Assembly (NCBI GenBank): GCA_937941455.1
Contig: CALDHM010000027.1
Coordinates: 90,259-154,258 of the forward strand
Direction: 5' to 3'
DNA from: an uncultured Pirellulaceae bacterium
GTDB lineage: Bacteria > Planctomycetota > Planctomycetia > Pirellulales > Pirellulaceae
Length of the DNA: 64,000 bases
Shown here: piece after piece, positions 28,471 to 37,979 of the stretch
Numbering within the stretch: position 1 is the first letter of the stretch
Layout of the letters: every line of letters begins with the position of its first letter
Notes under the pieces: model-generated
What the model saw: only the letters and a program-made list of their open reading frames with translations
Databases searched by the model: none
Told to the model about the DNA's origin: nothing
Program-made: the position numbers and the translations under genes

Positions 28471-29589
28471 ATGTCCCGTGTCGTTTTAGCCATGTCCGGA
28501 GGGGTCGATTCCAGCGTTGCAGCGTACCTGCTCCGCGAGGCTGGACACGATGTCATCGGCGTCTTCATGCGACACGGCGAGCAGAGCATCGCTGCCTGCG
28601 CGGTGGATGGGAAGCGGGAAAATTCTCCGCTGCTACCGATTCTCGACACCCGTACCGATCACAAGCAAGGTTGCTGTAGTGCCTCGGACGCCGCCGACGC
28701 TCGCCGCGTGGCTGACCGCTTGGACATTCCCTTTTACGCGCTCAACCTGCAAGCGGAATTTCGTGGCATCATCGATTACTTCGTCAGCGAGTACGCCGCA
28801 GGCCGCACCCCCAACCCTTGCGTGATGTGCAACAACCGCATCAAGTTCGGCAAGCTATTCGCCTATGCCGACTCGGTCGGTGCGCAATATGTGGCGACCG
28901 GTCACTACGCGCGCTTGCGGCAGGTCGAGGGCGAAATTCGCCTGCTGCGCGGCATCGACGAAAACAAGGATCAGTCGTATGTGCTGTTCGGCATTCGCCC
29001 GGAGTTGCTGCCGCGCATGCTGTTGCCGGTTGGTGAGTACGACAAGCCCACCATTCGCGCTCTGGCCGCACAGATCGGACTAAATGTCGCCACGAAAAAG
29101 GACAGCCAAGAAATTTGTTTTGTTACGTCGGGGCACCATGGCGACTTTGTCCGTGCCCGCACTGCTGGTTCGAGTACTGCCGGCGAAATCGTGACGACCG
29201 CGGGCGAGGTTGTGGGCAGGCACCGCGGCATCGAGGGATTCACGATCGGCCAGCGGAAAAAATTGGGCGTGGCCATGGGCGAACCCTACTTCGTCGTGCG
29301 CATCGACCGGGAAAATCATCGTGTCGTCATCGGCCGCAAGGAAGAATTGGGGAGGCTCCAATTGACGGCGTCCGACACGAATTGGTTGGTGCGACCGCCT
29401 AATACGGAGTTCGAGTGCCTGGCGCAGATCCGTTACAATAGCGGAGCGGTGCCAGCCACGGCTCGGCCCCTGGGGAACAACCGAGTAGAGGTAACGTTCG
29501 CCGAGCCCCAATTCGGTGTGGCCCCGGGCCAAGCGGTCGTCGTTTATGACGGCGATCGCGTACTCGGCGGAGGCTGGATCGATTCGTAA
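28471..29589 (+). CDS. mnmA: tRNA 2-thiouridylase (5-methyl-2-thiouridine at wobble U34)
   Basis: 372 aa, ATG at 28471. N-terminal PP-loop ATPase motif SGGVDSS (9-15), catalytic Cys120 in NPCVMCNNRIKFG and Cys216 in SQEICFV. The enzyme adenylates U34 of Lys/Glu/Gln tRNAs and adds sulfur through a persulfide relay. Residues about 36-70 (starting RHGEQSIAACAVDGK) are longer than in E. coli and look like an insertion with CC at 68-69. The C-terminal beta barrel follows the family. A protein from a separate ATG at 29639 lies 50 bases downstream. Confidence 0.95.
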   Translation: MSRVVLAMSGGVDSSVAAYLLREAGHDVIGVFMRHGEQSIAACAVDGKRENSPLLPILDTRTDHKQGCCSASDAADARRVADRLDIPFYALNLQAEFRGIIDYFVSEYAAGRTPNPCVMCNNRIKFGKLFAYADSVGAQYVATGHYARLRQVEGEIRLLRGIDENKDQSYVLFGIRPELLPRMLLPVGEYDKPTIRALAAQIGLNVATKKDSQEICFVTSGHHGDFVRARTAGSSTAGEIVTTAGEVVGRHRGIEGFTIGQRKKLGVAMGEPYFVVRIDRENHRVVIGRKEELGRLQLTASDTNWLVRPPNTEFECLAQIRYNSGAVPATARPLGNNRVEVTFAEPQFGVAPGQAVVVYDGDRVLGGGWIDS

Positions 29590-29638
29590 CCTTCTCCATT
29601 TCTCAAAAAATTTGCCACGTAGGATTTTGAGGTTGAAC

Positions 29639-31075
29639 ATGAGGCGGAACCTTTGCAGTGCGATCGCCGTCGCGGTTTTCGGGCTGTTCGCTTTCCTGCC
29701 CCCTGTCGTTTCGGCGCAAGTCGAACGTTATGAATTGGGCAAACGCTTGCGGCGATTCGAGGACGCGTGGCAGACGGCCCCGGAGCGGCAGCGGTCCGAT
29801 TCCGCGAAGCCGATGATCGATGCAGTCAACAGCTTTTTCAGTCTTCGGCTGCAAACGGCGATGGCCAAGTTGGATCAAGCCTGGCTGATTGCCGCCGACC
29901 GCACTCTGAGCGACTGGCAGACGGCGGTACTCCGCTATCGCCTTGAACCATCCGCGATGGTGGTCGACGACAACCTGAATGCGTTGCGGATCGCGCTCAG
30001 GGCCAGCTACGGAGGAAAAACCGAGCCACCGGCCGATACACTCGTAGGGATCCAGGTGGTTGACGGCACAGGGCAAAGGCTGGTCAGCGCCGAGCGTCCG
30101 TGGAACGAAGCCACCGCAGGTTTTGACTTAAATCTCGCCACCCTTCCATCAGGTGATTTCGTCATTCGCGGGACCGTTGTCAACCACGGCGAGACGTTCC
30201 CGTTGTTGCCGACGAGCCTCAGCAAAATCGACCGTCTGTCCTCAAGGCTGGAATCTGTCGAGCGGTCACTGGCCGAACAATCAGACCGCTGGAGCGACAG
30301 TCTGCGGGCGACAATCAAGGAGCGGATCAATTTGCTCAAACGGGCCCAAGGTGCCACCATTCTCGAAACCGATTTCCCATTCGGCCGCCTGCTGGCGGAG
30401 TCCGAGCAAGCACTGACGGCCGAAAACCCGCATCAGTTGCTTGCCGTCGGCAGCCGCGATCAAGACCAGTGGTTGGTGCTCGCTGAGAAACGAAAACAGG
30501 TTGCCGTACGCGTCCGAGCGCCACGGGATGCGGCAGGGCCACTCCCTGTCCTCTTTCTATTTCATGGGGCCGGCGGCAGCGAGAATATGTTCTTCGAAAC
30601 GTATGGTTCGGGCCGTGCCGTGAAGCTGGGAATCGAGCGGGGTTGCTTGGTCGTAGCGCCGCGACAGGGGTTGGGCGGGCTCGCACTCGACTGTGCCGAG
30701 ATGCTCGACTTGCTCGCTCCGTTCTACGAGCTCGATCGTTCTCGAGTCTTTCTGATCGGTCACTCGATGGGAGCCGCTCAAGTCATTCGCCAGGTTTCGC
30801 TGCATCCCGAACTCCCCACGGCAGCCAGCGCCATCGGAGGCGGGCGGCCCATCCGCGATCCGCGGGCCATCGCCCAGGTGCCTTGGTTCGTCGCGGCCGG
30901 AGCCCTCGATTTCGGCAGGTCCGGAGCCAAGGCGTTTTTCGAGAGTGTACGCGATGCGGGAGGCCAACAGGTGCAGTACCAGGAGTATCACGGCGTGGAG
31001 CATATGGTGATTGTGCAGGCAGCGCTCGATGACGTATTTCGGTTCTTTGATCAGGCGGGGCAACGTGGTCGATAA
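29639..31075 (+). CDS. Secreted esterase-like alpha/beta hydrolase with helical N-terminal domain
   Basis: 478 aa from the ATG at 29639 (MRRNLCSAIAVAVFGLFAFL gives the signal peptide); the frame is open upstream inside mnmA. Residues 26-290 are mostly helical with coiled-coil propensity (SRLESVERSLAEQSD). Residues 300-470 are a hydrolase of the polyhydroxybutyrate-depolymerase/feruloyl-esterase sort: FHGAGG near 308, nucleophile Ser376 in IGHSMG, later Asp in GALDFG and His in YHGVEHM. The substrate is unknown; the secreted location suggests polymer or ester degradation. The next gene overlaps it by 11 bases. Confidence 0.8.
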   Translation: MRRNLCSAIAVAVFGLFAFLPPVVSAQVERYELGKRLRRFEDAWQTAPERQRSDSAKPMIDAVNSFFSLRLQTAMAKLDQAWLIAADRTLSDWQTAVLRYRLEPSAMVVDDNLNALRIALRASYGGKTEPPADTLVGIQVVDGTGQRLVSAERPWNEATAGFDLNLATLPSGDFVIRGTVVNHGETFPLLPTSLSKIDRLSSRLESVERSLAEQSDRWSDSLRATIKERINLLKRAQGATILETDFPFGRLLAESEQALTAENPHQLLAVGSRDQDQWLVLAEKRKQVAVRVRAPRDAAGPLPVLFLFHGAGGSENMFFETYGSGRAVKLGIERGCLVVAPRQGLGGLALDCAEMLDLLAPFYELDRSRVFLIGHSMGAAQVIRQVSLHPELPTAASAIGGGRPIRDPRAIAQVPWFVAAGALDFGRSGAKAFFESVRDAGGQQVQYQEYHGVEHMVIVQAALDDVFRFFDQAGQRGR

Positions 31076-31481
31076 TTTTCATCCCGAGTACGCGCGAGCC
31101 TGTTTCACCTCCGCAAAATTTCCGGAAGATTGGCCTGCCTCATTCGCCGTGATCACAGGCTACGCGCGGACTGGCACGCACAAACCTGCCGAGACCAACG
31201 AACTGGCGGACGAAAACCTGCGCGAAGAACTCCAACGCCGCGGCGTATGGTATTGGCGCCTGACGGGTTATTCTCCGGAAACCTTCCACGCCGAACCCGG
31301 TTGGGCCGTCGAACTCCCGTTTGGGCTTGCCTGTGATTTAGGGCAAGAATTCGACCAGGACGCTATTTATTTCGTGATCGGCGACGAGCTGTTTGTCAGC
31401 CATTGCGATGATCGACGCCAACTCGTTGCGATCGGATCCTTTCGTAAGCGGTTGCGTCGGGAACCTAAAATTGTTGGCTGA
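31065..31481 (+). CDS. DUF3293 domain protein
   Basis: 138 aa from a GTG at 31065, overlapping the esterase gene by 11 bases; an ATG at 31011 is possible. The sequence SFAVITGYARTGTHKPAETN followed by DENLREELQRRG and YWRLTGYSPE fits the DUF3293 family, small cytoplasmic proteins of unknown function. Overlap suggests co-expression with the esterase-like gene. No catalytic residues are known for the family. Confidence 0.75.
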   Translation: MVDNFHPEYARACFTSAKFPEDWPASFAVITGYARTGTHKPAETNELADENLREELQRRGVWYWRLTGYSPETFHAEPGWAVELPFGLACDLGQEFDQDAIYFVIGDELFVSHCDDRRQLVAIGSFRKRLRREPKIVG

Positions 31482-31673
31482 CACGAATCGCGGTTTGTTG
31501 CTGCTTCAAGTCAATGCCAGCATCGTTCGGTTGCGACCCTTGCGGCGGATTGTTCGACAAGGATAACAGAAGCGATTCCACGATTGAAAATTGCGAATCT
31601 TGCACCAGCTCGGCATAAAACCCTGAATTGCCGCGCAGGCCGCTGACCGAATGTCGCGTGTTTTTTTTTCCAT
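31465..31673 (-). pseudogene. Possible short coding remnant, out of frame with its ATG at an A9 tract
   Basis: On the minus strand the frame ending at 31465 reads plausibly as protein (GNSGFYAELVQDSQFSIVE, LLLSLSNNPP, TAIRVSQQF). It ends in Phe like an outer-membrane strand. An ATG at 31673 is followed by GAAAAAAAAAC. One extra A in this run would put the ATG in frame with about 62 codons of this sequence. It could be a decayed gene end, a slippage site or chance. The upstream part of the frame (to 31872) has poor coding character. Confidence 0.25.
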
Positions 31674-31925
31674 AGCAAGGGATAAAATGTCGGCGTGACC
31701 TAGGTTCGGCTATGGCGTGAACAACGCGGAGTGAATTAACCTTTGGCCACGGCACTCGCGCCCGTAGGTGGCGCGGCCGAACGCCCAACGATGTCGATAG
31801 GTTACTGGCGGCAGCGCTTCCCTCGACGATGTTCGGCAGGGTTCTGCGGGTAGCCACCACAGGATAGATCATTTGACACGATTCGAATCGGCCGGATTCG
31901 CAAGCTTTTCACGTCAGTCAATTGC
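31482..31925. other. Intergenic region upstream of the kinase gene
   Basis: About 440 bases. It contains the possible minus-strand remnant noted separately and the presumed kinase promoter. I found no convincing terminator, riboswitch or repeat beyond the T9 tract at 31661-31669. Confidence 0.4.
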
Positions 31926-34217
31926 ATGTCGTACGACAAGACCGAACTACAGACCCCAAAGCAATTGGAGGAGGCCCAAGCGATCAGTCGCACCGGAGCC
32001 GGTCCGCCGCGCGAGATTCCGGGTTACACGATCCTCCGGCCGCTCGGCTCCGGCGCGTTCGGGGAGGTTTGGCTGGCGATGCACGAGATCACGCGCCGCC
32101 GTGTCGCCATCAAATTTTACAATCAACGGAGTCTTGCCGATGTCCGCGGCCTCGCCAAAGAAGTTGAAAAACTGGTGGTACTTTCGGCCGATCGTTACGT
32201 GGTCCAATTGCTTGATGTCGGCTGGGAATCCGATCCGCCGTATTACGTGATGGACTTCATTGAGCACGGATCGCTTGAGGATTTGCTGCGGTCCCGCGGA
32301 AAACTCCCCGTTAACGAAGCCCTCGAGATTTTCCAGGAGACGGCTCGCGGGTTGATGCATTTGCACGGTAAGGGGATTTTGCATTGCGACCTGAAGCCCG
32401 GCAATATTTTGCTCGACCAAGACCGGCATCCTCGACTCGCAGACTTCGGGCAATCGCGGCTTTCGCATGAGGCAGTACCATCGCTCGGCACCTTGTTCTA
32501 CATGGCCCCCGAGCAAGCGGACCTGTCGGCGCTTCCCGACGCGCGGTGGGATGTCTATGCGCTCGGGGCGGTCTTTTATGCCATGTTGACCGGAAGACCG
32601 CCACATTATGACGAAACGGCCACCAATCAGATCGAGTCGAGCGGCGATATCCACCAGCGACTCGAGGCCTACCGTCGCCGTATTCTCAAGTCTCCCCCAC
32701 CCAGCGGTCATCGGGCGATTCCTGGCCTCGATCGCCATTTGGCAGAGATCATCGATCGCTCGATCGCCAGCAATCCCCATCGACGTTTTGACAGCGTGCA
32801 GTCGGTGATGCTCGCCTTGCAGCAGCGACAAGACATGATTCAGCGGAGACCGCTGTTGATCCTGGGTTTGCTTGGACCGTTGCTGTTGATCTTGATCATG
32901 TCGTTGTTCGGTTGGCAAGCCTATCGCCGCGCGGTACTCGATTCGGATCGCGCGATCACGCAGAAGGCGGTCGAGGCCAATCGATTTGCAGCCAGGTTAG
33001 CGGCTCGTACCGCTTCGGAACAATTGGATGCCTATTTCCGGGAATTGACGGATTTGAGCCGCGATCGGGACTTCAAGGCCGCCGCTACCGCGCTGCTGCG
33101 GGACGAAAGCTTTCGGGAGTTAGGCCGAAAAATCTCGGATCCCAGCCGGAACAACGATCCCAGCATCAAGTATCTTCGCGATGAGTTTCTGGCTCACCAC
33201 CAGCGACAGGCCTTGCAAGAATGGCTGGTCAATCATCACCTCGAGCGGCGGCCGCCGCACGTCGCCAGTTGGCTCGTGTACGATCGCATGGGAAATCAGG
33301 TCATCGGTGTGTTCGTCGATCCGGAAACCGGCAAGGTCGACAGCAAACCCAGTCACACACTCGGCAAGAACTACAGTTTCCGTTCTTACTTTACGGGACT
33401 CTTGGAGGATCTGATCGACGAATCTCCAGACGCGCCGTCGCGCTTTTTGGTCGATGCCGATCCGCTGCAGCGGAAAATCGTCAGCGGGAAATCGCTTAGC
33501 TCCGTATTTTTGAGTGAGCAGAGCGCGACGTGGAAGATCGCATTTTCCGAACCACTGTACGAAGGCTCGGAAGTGATCGGCGTCGTCGCCTTGACCGTGC
33601 AAATGGGAGAGTTTGTCCACTTCGATGCGGGCCGTAATCAATACGCGATGATGTTCGACGGTCGGCCGGGACCGAAGCAAGGGGTGATTTTGGAACATCC
33701 GCTATTTGGCCAGTTGCAAAATAAAAACGCTGCCCCGGTGAAAGACGCGGTCAATTTGCGCGTGAACCTGGACGAGATCGCGGTGCCGATTTTACGCGAC
33801 CCGCTGGGACAATTGCCGATCGGCGAGGAATATCAGGCCGATCGCTTGGTGGCGACCGCATCGATCCCTTTCACTGGCGAGGGCCAACAGGAAATCGATT
33901 CGGGATTGATCGTTGCGGTCCTCGAAGATTACGCCGGCGTGATCCGCCCGTCTCACGATCTGGGCAATCGACTGATGCGGATGGCAGCGACCGCCGCGGC
34001 GATCCTCCTGCTGGTCGCCTTGGCAATGTGGGGCCTCGTGGCCAGAATGTTCAACGTTTCGCGGCGACGTCTGGCGCGGGCCGTCACCGGGTTGCCCGGA
34101 ACCGAATCCCTATCGTCACCGCGTTACAGCGATCGCACCACGTTGCCGCGATCGGGAACTCCCGTCACGAACGCCACGACGGACACCGATAAACAACCAG
34201 GAGAACCATTACGGTGA
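31926..34217 (+). CDS. Membrane Ser/Thr protein kinase with periplasmic sensor domain
   Basis: 763 aa, ATG at 31926. Kinase domain about 34-300: GSGAFGEV glycine loop (41-48), Lys63 in VAIKF, catalytic HCDLKPGN (153-160, Asp155), DFG at 173-175 and APE at 195-197 region (MAPEQ). The usual HRD Arg is Cys154, making it a non-RD kinase. A membrane helix at about 310-328 leads to some 350 residues outside the membrane with a dCache-like character (YSFRSYFTGLLEDLIDE; VIGVVALTVQMGEFVHFD). A second helix at about 685-706 returns to a short Ser/Thr-rich tail. Predicted to sense an external ligand and phosphorylate cytoplasmic targets. The deoC gene overlaps the end by 4 bases. Confidence 0.9.
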   Translation: MSYDKTELQTPKQLEEAQAISRTGAGPPREIPGYTILRPLGSGAFGEVWLAMHEITRRRVAIKFYNQRSLADVRGLAKEVEKLVVLSADRYVVQLLDVGWESDPPYYVMDFIEHGSLEDLLRSRGKLPVNEALEIFQETARGLMHLHGKGILHCDLKPGNILLDQDRHPRLADFGQSRLSHEAVPSLGTLFYMAPEQADLSALPDARWDVYALGAVFYAMLTGRPPHYDETATNQIESSGDIHQRLEAYRRRILKSPPPSGHRAIPGLDRHLAEIIDRSIASNPHRRFDSVQSVMLALQQRQDMIQRRPLLILGLLGPLLLILIMSLFGWQAYRRAVLDSDRAITQKAVEANRFAARLAARTASEQLDAYFRELTDLSRDRDFKAAATALLRDESFRELGRKISDPSRNNDPSIKYLRDEFLAHHQRQALQEWLVNHHLERRPPHVASWLVYDRMGNQVIGVFVDPETGKVDSKPSHTLGKNYSFRSYFTGLLEDLIDESPDAPSRFLVDADPLQRKIVSGKSLSSVFLSEQSATWKIAFSEPLYEGSEVIGVVALTVQMGEFVHFDAGRNQYAMMFDGRPGPKQGVILEHPLFGQLQNKNAAPVKDAVNLRVNLDEIAVPILRDPLGQLPIGEEYQADRLVATASIPFTGEGQQEIDSGLIVAVLEDYAGVIRPSHDLGNRLMRMAATAAAILLLVALAMWGLVARMFNVSRRRLARAVTGLPGTESLSSPRYSDRTTLPRSGTPVTNATTDTDKQPGEPLR

Positions 34218-34918
34218 GCGAATCCATCGCCCGCATGATCGATCATGCCCTGCTGCATCCCACTATGACTGAGGACGAAATCCGCCAGGGCTGCGAGTTG
34301 GCCAAGAGCCTGAATCTCAAAAGCGTTTGCGTGAAACCCTTCGCCGTCCCTCTGGCTAACTCCGTCCTGCACGGGAGCAACACGCTGGTAGGGACAGTGA
34401 TCGGCTTCCCGCACGGGGGTCAGCCTAGTGAAATCAAATCGGCCGAGGCGACCTGGGCTTTGCTGCATGGTGCCGCCGAACTCGACATGGTAATCAACAT
34501 CGGCTGGGCCCTCCAAGGGGCCTGGCAGGCTGTCCAGGATGACATTGCGACCGTCGTAGCTGTCGCCCGGCCACGCCAGGCGATCGTCAAGGTGATTTTC
34601 GAGACCGATTACTTGAAGGATCCCGAGGTGATCGCCCGCTTGTGCGAGCTCAGTGAGGCAGCCGGCGCCGATTTCGTGAAAACCTCGACTGGTTTTGGCT
34701 TCGTCAAGCAACCTGACGGCCGCTACGACTACACCGGGGCCACCGTCGAACAGATCGCTTTGATGCGCCGCAGTTGCTCGATCGGCATCAAGGCTTCTGG
34801 AGGAGTTCGCGATTTCAAACAGGCTCAGGCCTTGATCGCGGCCGGCGCCACGAGGCTGGGGACCAGCGCGTCGGCGGCGATCGTGCGGGGCGAGGGCCGC
34901 GACGAACGAAGCTATTGA
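34214..34918 (+). CDS. deoC: Deoxyribose-phosphate aldolase
   Basis: 234 aa, GTG start at 34214 overlapping the kinase stop by 4 bases (GTGA), with AGGAGA at 34199-34204 as ribosome binding site. The enzyme cleaves 2-deoxyribose 5-phosphate to glyceraldehyde 3-phosphate and acetaldehyde. The Schiff-base Lys is K156 in ADFVKTSTGFG; Asp91 lies in ELDMVINIG and the second Lys in GIKASGGVR. Length is normal. The link to a kinase gene is unusual. Its 3' end overlaps the convergent CX4CH protein gene by 7 bases. Confidence 0.93.
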   Translation: MSESIARMIDHALLHPTMTEDEIRQGCELAKSLNLKSVCVKPFAVPLANSVLHGSNTLVGTVIGFPHGGQPSEIKSAEATWALLHGAAELDMVINIGWALQGAWQAVQDDIATVVAVARPRQAIVKVIFETDYLKDPEVIARLCELSEAAGADFVKTSTGFGFVKQPDGRYDYTGATVEQIALMRRSCSIGIKASGGVRDFKQAQALIAAGATRLGTSASAAIVRGEGRDERSY

Positions 34919-36204
34919 TCGCCGGAACCAGAGGTATTTTCGGTTCGCACCGTTGCCGCTTTCTTCTTGGAAAATTCACGATTGAAAATCTGCGGATCGA
35001 AGGGATCCTCAACTGCTCCCACTCGCCGTTGCGACGTCAAATTGGGGATAGTCGGCGGAGGCTCACTCGCAGCTTGAGACGCCAGCTTGATCGTCGCTTG
35101 TTCCATGGCCGACGATGAAATGACGCTGGCCGGTGCCGCCGCGACTTCGGCCCGCGCGGCTGTGACCATGATGCGGGGAATTTCGGCTCGCCGGGCCGGT
35201 TCAGCCATCAAATGTACCCATTCGGCCAAAATCTGATGCTCTCGCGATTCGAGGTCGATGGCAGATTTCGCTTGCCTGCCATGAGCGGTAATCGCGAACG
35301 TTAGCAGCGGGCTGGTGTCAGGTTGATCCGGATCGAGGTAACGCAACGCTTGATAGATGTTCTGCTGGCTCATCCGCTTGGGGATCGTCACGCCACTGGC
35401 TACGCTCAAAATGGGATAGACATCGCTGGTGCGGTGATGGCAACCAACCGTCGCGCAGTTCTTCGCCAAAATCGGTTCCACGACGCGCTTGAAGCCCGCC
35501 AAGCCGAGTTCAGGCATATTTTTCAGCTTGGCATCGAGTTCCCAACCTGGAATCGTCGCCTCCGCTCCGCTTGTCAATGCTGTCGATGGTTCCGAAGAAA
35601 AACCAGCGAGTTGTACCATCGCGTCGGGCAGGACCTCGCGAACCGTCGTTTTGTTTCGGCTCGGTGCGTCGGTCGTCGCCGTGGCCACGGCCACGTTGGT
35701 CGATGGCGATGCACTCGAAGTCTCAAGGGCCGCAGACTTTTGCAAACGTTCGTAGGCCGCGCGCGATGTGACCAGTTGAGTATGCAAGGATTCCAGGACT
35801 TGAGGACTCACGCGGCTAAATTGCCAGCGATCGATCAACCGCTGTGCGGCCTCGAATTGCTGGTAGCGGATGCACCAACGGCATAGCCTTTCGAAGCCTG
35901 CATAGTCCTCCGACTCCAATTGAGAACTGAAAAAATCAAAGATTTCCTCGTAAGTGTCGCAAATCAAGGCGACTTGATCCGTAGGCAGAACGATGCGGCT
36001 GCCATTCGGTTGCTCGACAATCGTCTTCTCGAAATCCGCTCTGGCGATGCCAGACAGCACATTCATGTTTTTCAGGACGACCAGGCTCGCTGCGTTGGAA
36101 GCCGCGCGCTGTTGTGCGCCGCTGGTTTGCGCAGAAACCAACCAACTGAGAATGATCCCCAGGGCAAAGCAAGACGACTTGGTCAAAACACCGAGCAATT
36201 TCAT
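34912..36204 (-). CDS. Secreted planctomycete protein with a CX4CH haem-like motif
   Basis: 430 aa from the ATG at 36204; signal peptide SSCFALGIILSWLVSAQTSG. The N-terminal half (ADFEKTIVEQPNGSRIVLPT, then a tetratricopeptide-like helical stretch CRWCIRYQQFEAAQRLIDRW) has no named family. A Ser/Thr/Ala linker leads to a module at about 235-340: GFKRVVEPILAKNCATVGCH with Cys250, Cys255 and His256. This resembles the planctomycete cytochrome c-type modules (VxPILxxxCxxCH), but with four rather than two residues between the Cys. Haem attachment is possible, as CX4CH occurs in some tetrahaem cytochromes c3. An axial Met/His could not be fixed. Convergent with deoC. Confidence 0.65.
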   Translation of the reverse strand: MKLLGVLTKSSCFALGIILSWLVSAQTSGAQQRAASNAASLVVLKNMNVLSGIARADFEKTIVEQPNGSRIVLPTDQVALICDTYEEIFDFFSSQLESEDYAGFERLCRWCIRYQQFEAAQRLIDRWQFSRVSPQVLESLHTQLVTSRAAYERLQKSAALETSSASPSTNVAVATATTDAPSRNKTTVREVLPDAMVQLAGFSSEPSTALTSGAEATIPGWELDAKLKNMPELGLAGFKRVVEPILAKNCATVGCHHRTSDVYPILSVASGVTIPKRMSQQNIYQALRYLDPDQPDTSPLLTFAITAHGRQAKSAIDLESREHQILAEWVHLMAEPARRAEIPRIMVTAARAEVAAAPASVISSSAMEQATIKLASQAASEPPPTIPNLTSQRRVGAVEDPFDPQIFNREFSKKKAATVRTENTSGSGDQ

Positions 36205-36729
36205 GTTTGGGAACGTAGGAAAAACGGGGAGATGCGTCAAGGGAGAAGTTTTCTAGGGGGCTTGTGCCCAGGCGGCTGCAAAACGGAGCGTCACGCTGAA
36301 GGAAGTCAATGACGGGACGAAGCCCACTTTCCCGCTTCTGCTGAGCCACTCTCGATGCGTTGCGGTTGCCGATTCCATCAAACAAAAGCCTTTGCTTGCA
36401 TGGCGCTCGGCTTGGACTCAAAAATCTGAGGGCCGCGGGGCATGAACCCCTCAACTCGAGATGGAGCCGGACGTTAGCAAGTTCCAGCGATTCGTTGGAT
36501 TAGTTCGAAGACAAAACCTAGGCGAAGGAAGGTGCTATCAACCTTGTTTGGCAAGCTGTGCGGATCATGCCGATTGACGAAAAATTTTCCAATCCATCGA
36601 CCTGATACAGCCATGCCGATTTTTTGCGGAATTCGGTTGTCGAGGGCCGAATCATCAAGCAGGTTGCTGAACCCCAGTGCAGGCAATTTGTTGCCGGCTG
36701 ACGGCGCACCGCGAAAAAGGCAAATCACC
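36205..36729. other. Divergent intergenic region upstream of the PDZ protein gene
   Basis: About 525 bases between divergent genes. An open frame from 36532 runs into the PDZ protein, but the first 66 codons look non-coding and lack a signal peptide. No terminator, promoter or RNA structure was recognised. Confidence 0.4.
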
Positions 36730-37818
36730 ATGATCTCCGTTCGTCACCTTGGTTTCACGCTGCTGCTGGGACTCTTCCTGTTCGGACAGACCTGCGTTGG
36801 GCAAAACCCTTTGCAGGATCTCCAAAAGCGCGTGGATGAAAATCTGCCAAGAGGGCGATTTTTCAAAAAACTCCGCGAGGATGCGCAAGCTCGCGAGGAA
36901 AAGAAAGACGAAGAAAAACGTCGACGCGAGCAGGAACGCCTGGAAAAGGAACGGGAGCGACAAACCCGGGAGCTGCAGAAGCGCGGCCAAGCCGGCTACG
37001 GCCAACCAGGGCCGAACCAGCAATATCCCACCAATCCTCCTGCGAATGCTGCCAATCCCGGAACCTTTCGTCAGCCGCCTTCCGCTGCTGCCGGACAATT
37101 CGCACCCGGCCCTCAACGCGGCATCCCGCAGCATCAACCAACATTGGCCGCACCGAATACCCGTATGCCGACTCCGGAATTCGCTGCACCGCGGTTACCC
37201 GAATACCGCCAACCAGAAACAACGAACGCTGGTCGGCCGCAACAAGTTCCCGCCGGGTTTGGTATTGTTCTGGTCGAGCAGAAAGATCGCTTGGTCGTCG
37301 CGGAAATAACTCCGGACAGCAATGCAGCCCAAGCTGGCTTGCGGCGCGGCGACGTGATTACTCAAATCGGTGGCGTCGATATTTCGACGCTGGATGAATT
37401 CGATGAAATTACTAGGCTCATGCAAAATGGCGACCAGATCGAATTCGAATTCGCCCGCAATGGCAAAACGTCCAAGGTGTCGGTCAGCTACGGCAGCCCA
37501 GAACAAGTCGGCGATGAGTTACCCGCCAGCCAAGTTACCGAGAGCAGGTCGGCAGGCATCGACGATAATTCGAACGATTTTGCACCACCCCGTGTCGCCA
37601 CTCAGCGTACCAACTCGATACTGGATTCAACTTCAGGTTCATCACGAACAACGGTGGGTCCACCGCGAGGCGACGCAAACAACAGCGACTCCGCAGAATT
37701 GCAGGCGCTCAGAAGAACGGTAGAGGAGCAACGCCGTACGATCGAGCGCCTCGAAAACGAACTGAAACGTTTGCAAAACAATTCCCCCCCGCGTGATGAT
37801 GATCCACCCATCGGGTAG
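36730..37818 (+). CDS. Secreted PDZ-domain protein with coiled coils
   Basis: 362 aa from the ATG at 36730, which alone gives a signal peptide (LGFTLLLGLFLFGQTCVG). A charged, Glu/Arg-rich coiled coil spans about 45-85. A Pro/Gln/Asn-rich linker follows, then a PDZ domain at about 177-256 (GFGIVLVEQ, AQAGLRRGDVITQIGGVDIS, QIEFEFARNGK). A second coiled coil lies near the C-terminus (LRRTVEEQRRTIERLENELK). No protease domain is present, so it is not a DegP-type protease. It is likely a periplasmic scaffold that binds exposed C-terminal tails of other proteins. A stem-loop terminator lies 160 bases downstream. Confidence 0.85.
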   Translation: MISVRHLGFTLLLGLFLFGQTCVGQNPLQDLQKRVDENLPRGRFFKKLREDAQAREEKKDEEKRRREQERLEKERERQTRELQKRGQAGYGQPGPNQQYPTNPPANAANPGTFRQPPSAAAGQFAPGPQRGIPQHQPTLAAPNTRMPTPEFAAPRLPEYRQPETTNAGRPQQVPAGFGIVLVEQKDRLVVAEITPDSNAAQAGLRRGDVITQIGGVDISTLDEFDEITRLMQNGDQIEFEFARNGKTSKVSVSYGSPEQVGDELPASQVTESRSAGIDDNSNDFAPPRVATQRTNSILDSTSGSSRTTVGPPRGDANNSDSAELQALRRTVEEQRRTIERLENELKRLQNNSPPRDDDPPIG

Positions 37819-37979
37819 TGAAATGTTCGCTTGGCTTCGTCCCAAAACCACGAGTCAGAGCGATTAAACGTCCGGTTTTCAACAGCATTACAAACAAGTG
37901 CCCAGCGACTGGCAGGTTCTGGGACAAGGTCTAGAGAATAGTTTCGTGCAGGCTCGCTTGGCGAGGACATGCACTTAAG

